Of a stretch of DNA of 9,207 bases, positions 6,124 through 9,207 are shown piece by piece; within the stretch, counting starts at the first letter, position 1, and each line of letters opens with the position of its first letter. The translations under genes and the position numbers were made by a program. Source of the stretch: a bacterium. Lineage in GTDB: Bacteria > Patescibacteriota > Dojkabacteria > JAKAPS01 > JAJZLI01. Location: positions 1 to 9,207 of the forward strand of contig JAJZLI010000030.1 of assembly GCA_021803645.1 (NCBI GenBank). The letters are read 5' to 3'. The notes under the pieces are model-generated. The model was not told the origin of the DNA, did no database searches, and saw nothing but the letters and a program-made list of their open reading frames with translations.

Positions 6124-6554
6124 ACAGATAGCTGTATCAATTTATATAAAAGTATCATTAAAAATATATTGGTAATAAGGTTTATTACTATTATAAAAAA
6201 AGCTATATGTTTAATTTTATAATATGTTTTGTAATAGATAGTAATTGATATGATAAAAAATGTTATTGCTATTATTATCAGTGAAAATAAGTAATTTTTA
6301 TTTTGTATTACGAAAGTTCCTTGTTTTGGATATATCGGTATATTTTGGGGAATTACTGTATAAAATTTTTCAATCAAATATCCCATTATCCCTATAATTG
6401 AGGTTGATACTATTATATAAAACCATACAGTAAAATGGCTCCATATTGACAAATAACGAATATTTTTTCCTAGAAAATCTGTTTTGTTCTTGAGTATATA
6501 GTATAAATTTCCTTTAGGGTTCCCTACTCCAAGAGGAATTTGATCTTCTTTCAT
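6120..6554 (-). CDS. Unknown membrane protein with three transmembrane segments
   Basis: The 144-residue product has a polar N-terminus containing GVGNPKGNLYYILKNK, then membrane segments at about 41-63, 88-108 and 116-138. A loop of about 25 residues with several prolines separates the first two. I do not recognise the family. A longer frame begins at TTG 6572, but the ATG at 6554 is preferred because a TTGTTA-18-TAAAAT promoter places transcription start within a few bases of it. The stop overlaps the start of the sugar-phosphate transferase gene as ATGA, so the two are almost certainly co-translated and this protein may be a membrane partner of the transferase. The three-TM architecture could also fit a small channel- or flippase-associated protein, but no motif supports either. 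Confidence 0.78.
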   Translation of the reverse strand: MKEDQIPLGVGNPKGNLYYILKNKTDFLGKNIRYLSIWSHFTVWFYIIVSTSIIGIMGYLIEKFYTVIPQNIPIYPKQGTFVIQNKNYLFSLIIIAITFFIISITIYYKTYYKIKHIAFFIIVINLITNIFLMILLYKLIQLSV

Positions 6555-6562
6555 AGATGTTG

Positions 6563-6592
6563 ATTTTATCAAAGATTTTAACCTTATAACAA
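6563..6592 (-). promoter_or_regulatory. Promoter of the membrane-protein/transferase operon
   Basis: On the minus strand TTGTTA (6592-6587), an 18-bp spacer and TAAAAT (6568-6563) precede the ATG at 6554 by 8 nt. The predicted transcript would begin about 2 nt before or at the ATG. The gene 74-aa protein next door has the same layout (TTGTAC, 18 bp, TAAAAT, 8 nt, ATG). Confidence 0.48.
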
Positions 6593-6614
6593 GTAATGGT
6601 ATTTTAAAGGAATA

Positions 6615-6839
6615 TTATTGTTGATAATTATTTAAAAATGCATTTAACTTTTCCGCTTCCTCTCTTGAGAACAATTTACTCTTTGGTGTAGGTGCCCTAG
6701 TTCCTATTGTAAATATTTTTACATTAAGGTGTTCTGCTCCAAGTGATAAATAATGAAGATCACTAGCTAAATCCAATTTTTCCTCTTCTGTCATTAATTC
6801 CTCTAACCCTAAATTTTTTATTATTTGAATATCTTTCAT
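6615..6839 (-). CDS. Unknown 74-residue acidic/basic helical protein
   Basis: The protein runs from MKDIQIIKNLGLEEL to FLNNYQQ. The first half is an acidic helix (LMTEEEKLDLASDLHYLSLG), the middle strand-like (NVKIFTIGTRAPTPKSK), and the end a charged helix (REEAEKLNAFLNN). It has no cysteine, no membrane segment and no recognised motif; the family is unknown to me. The pattern of helices resembles small cytoplasmic regulators or subunit stabilisers, but that is speculation. It heads the leftward gene cluster, 60 bp before the membrane-protein start, and has its own promoter-like signals upstream. No terminator is seen after it, so read-through into the next genes is possible. The ATG has no Shine-Dalgarno sequence. 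Confidence 0.66.
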   Translation of the reverse strand: MKDIQIIKNLGLEELMTEEEKLDLASDLHYLSLGAEHLNVKIFTIGTRAPTPKSKLFSREEAEKLNAFLNNYQQ

Positions 6840-6847
6840 TTTATATT

Positions 6848-6877
6848 ATTTTATACTAAATTTTTTTATTAGTACAA
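6848..6877 (-). promoter_or_regulatory. Promoter of the 74-residue protein gene
   Basis: On the minus strand TTGTAC (6877-6872), 18 bp, then TAAAAT (6853-6848) ends 8 nt before the ATG at 6839; TATAAA (6855-6850) overlaps it as an alternative -10. Initiation would fall at or just before the start codon. The geometry matches that at the next downstream gene. Confidence 0.45.
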
Positions 6878-6949
6878 CAGTGTTATATTCTTAACTTTTC
6901 ATTAAAAAATAATTAAATTTATTAATCCAGATAGTCAAAATTTATTTTT

Positions 6950-7043
6950 TTGAATTTGCCATGCATAGCAAATTTTTTTCAAATATCCTTTCATGGAGCC
7001 CTTGGGACTCATCCGTGCCGTTTGCTATGGGAGGCAAATTTGA
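6950..7043. other. GC-rich structured intergenic element (candidate small RNA or DNA hairpin element)
   Basis: In the otherwise AT-rich 260-bp divergent gap (6840-7099), this island can fold extensively. A perfect 9-bp repeat pairs CATAGCAAA (6964-6972) with TTTGCTATG (7021-7029). Beyond a 3x3 internal loop, AATTTGCC (6953-6960) pairs with GGCAAATT (7033-7040), extended outward by two wobbles and one A-T pair to 6950/7043. Its apical loop holds a second stem, CATGGA (6992-6997) with TCCGTG (7012-7017), enclosing CC-CTTG-GG, a CUUG tetraloop. The same arms allow local hairpins instead (6953-6959 with 6968-6974; 7021-7025 with 7034-7038). No open reading frame covers it and I match it to no known RNA family. 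Local GC enrichment in an AT-rich genome is typical of structured RNA. Strand is unknown. Confidence 0.6.
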
Positions 7044-7059
7044 CTTTGAAACAAATTAC

Positions 7060-7092
7060 TTGATTTTTAATTGTATAAAATTATAAGATAAT
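7060..7092 (+). promoter_or_regulatory. Promoter region of the hydrolase gene
   Basis: TTGATT (7060-7065) and TATAAG (7082-7087) are 16 bp apart; GATAAT (7087-7092) is an alternative -10 that ends 7 nt before the ATG at 7100. Either places transcription start within about 6 nt of the start codon, again without a Shine-Dalgarno sequence. The structured element lies just upstream and would not be in this mRNA. Confidence 0.4.
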
Positions 7093-7099
7093 AACTGTT

Positions 7100-7732
7100 A
7101 TGAAATTTTACGATGTATCTTTACTCTTGGATAGTTCTACTCCGATATATCCCAATAATCCTTTATTTTATTTAAATAGGGTTAATTCTATTCCAAAAGA
7201 TACTTCCAATGTTTCTTCTCTGCAGATGGGATCTCATTTTGGAACACACATAGATGCTCCTAGGCATTTTGATAATAATGCAATATCTATAGATCAAATT
7301 CCTCCAGATAGACTTGTAGGAAAATGTAATGTTCTTGATTTGACATTGGAGGAGGAAGCAGTAACAGAAGATTCCTTGAGAAATAAAAATATAACAGAAG
7401 ATATGTTAGTTCTTAAAACCAAGAATTCTATTTATGGTTATTCTAACTTTAATGAAAATTTCATCTATATATCTGATGATGCTGCAAAGTATATAAAAAG
7501 TTTAGGGGTAAGGTTTGTTGCAACCGATGGTTATTCTGTGAAAAAATTTAGGACTCCTGATTTTGTACATAAATACTTTTTTGAAAATGATATAGTTATT
7601 GCTGAGGGACTAAATTTAATTGATGTGTCGGAAGGAGAATATTTGTTAATAGCTCTCCCTCTTAAAATTAAGGATGCAGATGCTTCTCCAGCAAGGATAA
7701 TTTTAGTAAAGGATTTTTTATATGAAAAATGA
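7100..7732 (+). CDS. Cyclase/kynurenine-formamidase-family metal-dependent hydrolase
   Basis: The 210-residue protein carries the signature HxGTHxDxPxH as HFGTHIDAPRH, with metal ligands at His46, His50, Asp52 and His56. Its C-terminus (GEYLLIALPLKIKDADASPARIIL) is the usual end of the family. Members are cytoplasmic metal-dependent amide or ester hydrolases: arylformamidase KynB acts in tryptophan breakdown, isatin hydrolase opens a lactam ring, and most others have no known substrate. Length is normal (about 200-220). No kyn gene is nearby. Instead it overlaps the 6-phosphogluconate dehydrogenase gene by 11 bp, so it may act on a metabolite of that pathway, for example a lactone; this is inference. 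Substrate is unassigned. Stop is TGA followed directly by TAA. Confidence 0.9.
   Translation: MKFYDVSLLLDSSTPIYPNNPLFYLNRVNSIPKDTSNVSSLQMGSHFGTHIDAPRHFDNNAISIDQIPPDRLVGKCNVLDLTLEEEAVTEDSLRNKNITEDMLVLKTKNSIYGYSNFNENFIYISDDAAKYIKSLGVRFVATDGYSVKKFRTPDFVHKYFFENDIVIAEGLNLIDVSEGEYLLIALPLKIKDADASPARIILVKDFLYEK
7708..7713 (+). promoter_or_regulatory. Shine-Dalgarno sequence of the 6-phosphogluconate dehydrogenase gene
   Basis: AAAGGA lies inside the 3' end of the hydrolase gene, 8 nt before the ATG at 7722. It supports this ATG as the start. It is one of only two clear Shine-Dalgarno sequences in the window, and it serves an internal operon gene, which cannot be leaderless. Confidence 0.7.
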
Positions 7733-8651
7733 TAAAAGTATAGGAATTGTTGGGCTTGGTAAAATGGGGCTTAATATAGCACTACATTTAAAAGATGAGG
7801 GTGTTAATGTTGTAGGATTTAATAGATCACTTGAAGGAAGGGATAAAGCAAAGGCTCAGGGGTTGGTTGTTGCTTCTTCTGTATCTGAACTTGTTGAAAA
7901 AGTAAGGAGTAGTCGAGCAATTATTTGGGTTATGGTTCCTGCTGGACCTCCTGTTGATGAAGTTTTGTTTGGTTCTGATGAAAATATTTCAAAATATTTG
8001 AAAGAAGGAGATGTTATTATTGATGGAGGAAATTCTTATTATAAGGATACTATTGTAAGATATAAGAAGTTAGAAGAAAGAGGTATACATTATATAGATT
8101 GTGGAACCTCTGGGGGCATGTCTGGAGCCAGAAATGGGGCATGTCTTATGATTGGGGGTAAAAAATCAATTTTTGAGGAAATTGAATGGGTATTTTCTTT
8201 AATAGCTCAAAAGGAGGGATACTTTTATGTGGGTCCATCTGGGGCAGGAAATTATGTAAAAATGATACATAATGCTATAGAATATGGAATGATGCAAGCT
8301 ATAGCAGAAGGTGTGGATCTTATAAAAAATGGGGCTTACCCTGATGTTGATATGGAAGGGTTACTGCATGTTTGGAACCATGGGAGTATTATAGAGTCAT
8401 ACCTTACTTCTATTTTGGAAAAACAATTGAAAGAATATCCTAATTTGGATGAAGTAGAAGGTGTTGTAGAAGATAATGGTGAAGGTGCATGGACAATTGG
8501 TGAAGCAATAGAGAGGAGAGTTCCTGCTCTGGCAGTTTCTCATGCCTTGTTTGAAAGATATGCTTCTTACAGAAGTAACACAATAGCAAATAAGGTTCTT
8601 GCTTTAATGAGAAATGGATTTGGTGGACATAAGCTTGTTTTAAAAAAATAA
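7722..8651 (+). CDS. gnd: 6-phosphogluconate dehydrogenase, decarboxylating, short form
   Basis: The 309-residue enzyme oxidatively decarboxylates 6-phosphogluconate to ribulose 5-phosphate. Motifs in order: the Rossmann signature GIVGLGKMG (Gly11, Gly13, Gly16), VIDGGNSYYKD, GTSGGMSGARNGACLMIGG, and GAGNYVKMIHNAIEYG, which carries the catalytic lysine and the substrate-binding HN.IEY. It is of the about 300-residue bacterial type and lacks the long C-terminal helical tail of the 470-residue enzymes. Asn34-Arg35-Ser36 after the second strand, rather than Asp, suggests NADP over NAD, an inference from known relatives. Its start overlaps the hydrolase gene by 11 bp and has an AAAGGA ribosome site. 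A transaldolase gene follows 22 bp later. No glucose-6-phosphate dehydrogenase is in the window. Confidence 0.95.
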   Translation: MKNDKSIGIVGLGKMGLNIALHLKDEGVNVVGFNRSLEGRDKAKAQGLVVASSVSELVEKVRSSRAIIWVMVPAGPPVDEVLFGSDENISKYLKEGDVIIDGGNSYYKDTIVRYKKLEERGIHYIDCGTSGGMSGARNGACLMIGGKKSIFEEIEWVFSLIAQKEGYFYVGPSGAGNYVKMIHNAIEYGMMQAIAEGVDLIKNGAYPDVDMEGLLHVWNHGSIIESYLTSILEKQLKEYPNLDEVEGVVEDNGEGAWTIGEAIERRVPALAVSHALFERYASYRSNTIANKVLALMRNGFGGHKLVLKK

Positions 8652-8661
8652 TTATTTTATT

Positions 8662-8667
8662 TATACT
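8662..8667 (+). promoter_or_regulatory. -10 element of the transaldolase gene
   Basis: TATACT (8662-8667) lies in the 22-bp gap after the dehydrogenase stop and ends 6 nt before the ATG at 8674, so a transcript from it would start at the ATG itself. There is no Shine-Dalgarno sequence in the gap, which argues that translation depends on a leaderless transcript or on read-through by re-initiation. Confidence 0.4.
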
Positions 8668-8673
8668 TAAATT

Positions 8674-9207
8674 ATGAAAATATTTTTAGATAGTGCAAAC
8701 ATTGATGAAATAAGAGAATTAGAAAAATTAGGTGTAATTGATGGTATTACAACTAATCCTACTCTAGCATCTGTAACTGGAAAAAAATTTAAAGATTTAG
8801 TTGGTGAGATATTCTCTACTCTTTCAGAGGATAAGATTATTAATTTAGAGGTTATTGCAACTGATTATGATAATATGTTGACTCAAGCAAGGGCACTTAG
8901 TGCTCTAGATAAAAGAGTTGTTGTTAAAATTCCATGTACAGAAGATGGGTTGAGGGCTTGTAAAACTTTGAGTAGTGAGGGAATTAGAATAAATATAACT
9001 CTAGTTTTCTCTGCTATGCAAGCTCTTCTTTGTGCAAATGCAAATGCATATTATGTGTCTCCCTTTGTTGGCAGATTAGACGATATTTCTTCTAGTGGTA
9101 TCAGGACAATAGATGATATTAGAACTATATATGATAATTATGGATATAAAACTCAAATATTATTTGCAAGTGTTAGATCTTTAGAGCATATATTACAAGC
9201 ATCTTTA
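8674..9207 (+). CDS. Transaldolase, small TalC/Fsa type (3' end beyond window)
   Basis: The 178 residues present begin MKIFLDSANIDEI and contain GITTNPTL (24-31), VVVKIPCTEDG (82-92) with the Schiff-base Lys85, INITLVFS (106-113), SPFVGRLDD (129-137) and ILFASVRS (162-169). These are the hallmarks of the about 215-residue transaldolase/fructose-6-phosphate aldolase family, so roughly 35-40 residues are missing past the window. The enzyme moves a dihydroxyacetone unit between sugar phosphates and links ribulose-5-phosphate products to glycolysis. The family also includes fructose-6-phosphate aldolases; the two activities cannot be separated with confidence here. It follows the 6-phosphogluconate dehydrogenase on the same strand, so it may belong to its operon as well as having its own promoter-like -10. 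Confidence 0.94.
   Translation, partial: MKIFLDSANIDEIRELEKLGVIDGITTNPTLASVTGKKFKDLVGEIFSTLSEDKIINLEVIATDYDNMLTQARALSALDKRVVVKIPCTEDGLRACKTLSSEGIRINITLVFSAMQALLCANANAYYVSPFVGRLDDISSSGIRTIDDIRTIYDNYGYKTQILFASVRSLEHILQASL

Noticed and set aside
6555..6572. TTG start 6 codons upstream for the three-TM protein
   Set aside because: The TTG overlaps the putative -10 (TAAAAT 6568-6563) and there is no Shine-Dalgarno sequence; the ATG at 6554 is better placed.
6990..7020. Hammerhead-ribozyme-like string on the minus strand (GGATGAGTCCC ... ATGAAAG)
   Set aside because: The core reads CGGATGAG instead of CTGATGAG and the partner is TGAAA instead of CGAAA, and the required three-stem geometry cannot be drawn.
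5026..7732. UGA recoded as glycine, as in Gracilibacteria/Absconditabacteria
   Set aside because: No in-frame TGA occurs inside dnaA, dnaN, the transferase, gnd or the transaldolase, while TGA ends three genes. Two of those stops are followed at once by TAA or TAG, so these alone do not settle it, but the lack of internal TGA does.
1..9207. tRNA, rRNA, CRISPR array, insertion sequence or recF
   Set aside because: I found no cloverleaf, repeat-spacer array, transposase frame, rRNA motif or RecF motif on either strand.

Overview
The window is a very AT-rich bacterial segment carrying the chromosomal origin region (dnaA, a DnaA-box-rich intergenic region, dnaN). Several signs point to a Candidate Phyla Radiation (Patescibacteria) genome. 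dnaN is not followed by recF. A very short DUF721/DciA-like protein lies beside it, preceded by a small CxxC...CxxC protein of a type I associate with CPR genomes. Type IV pilin-like proteins sit next to the origin, and the sugar-phosphate enzymes are short, single-domain forms. No in-frame TGA occurs inside any recognised gene, so the standard genetic code fits and the UGA=Gly code of Gracilibacteria and Absconditabacteria is unlikely. The phylum cannot be fixed further from sequence reading alone.

Layout. At 1-75 (-) is the N-terminus of a thioredoxin cut by the window edge. At 178-1385 (-) are two tandem paralogous type IV pilin-like genes. The downstream one has a textbook promoter, a strong Shine-Dalgarno sequence and a terminator; the upstream one looks leaderless. 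At 1386-3227 are a dnaA promoter region with DnaA boxes, dnaA (+) and a 320-bp intergenic region that is the probable oriC. dnaN (+) follows to 4361. It converges, with only 4 bp between stop codons, on a leftward cluster at 4366-6839 (-): a 74-aa protein, a three-TM membrane protein, a WecA/MraY-like polyprenyl-phosphate sugar-1-phosphate transferase, the CxxC protein and the DciA-like protein. A 260-bp divergent intergenic region (6840-7099) contains a GC-rich, highly structured element with no gene. The right end (7100-9207, +) carries a cyclase/kynurenine-formamidase-family hydrolase, a short 6-phosphogluconate dehydrogenase overlapping it by 11 bp, and a transaldolase truncated by the window end.

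How the parts fit. DnaA, oriC, DnaN and the DciA-like helicase-loader candidate make an origin-proximal replication module. The transferase would make the first lipid-linked sugar of a cell-surface glycan. The right-hand genes belong to the non-glycolytic sugar-phosphate network. A recurring theme is gene starts with a -10-like hexamer 6-10 nt upstream and no Shine-Dalgarno sequence, implying widespread leaderless transcription. Clear Shine-Dalgarno sequences precede only the first-listed pilin and the 6-phosphogluconate dehydrogenase.
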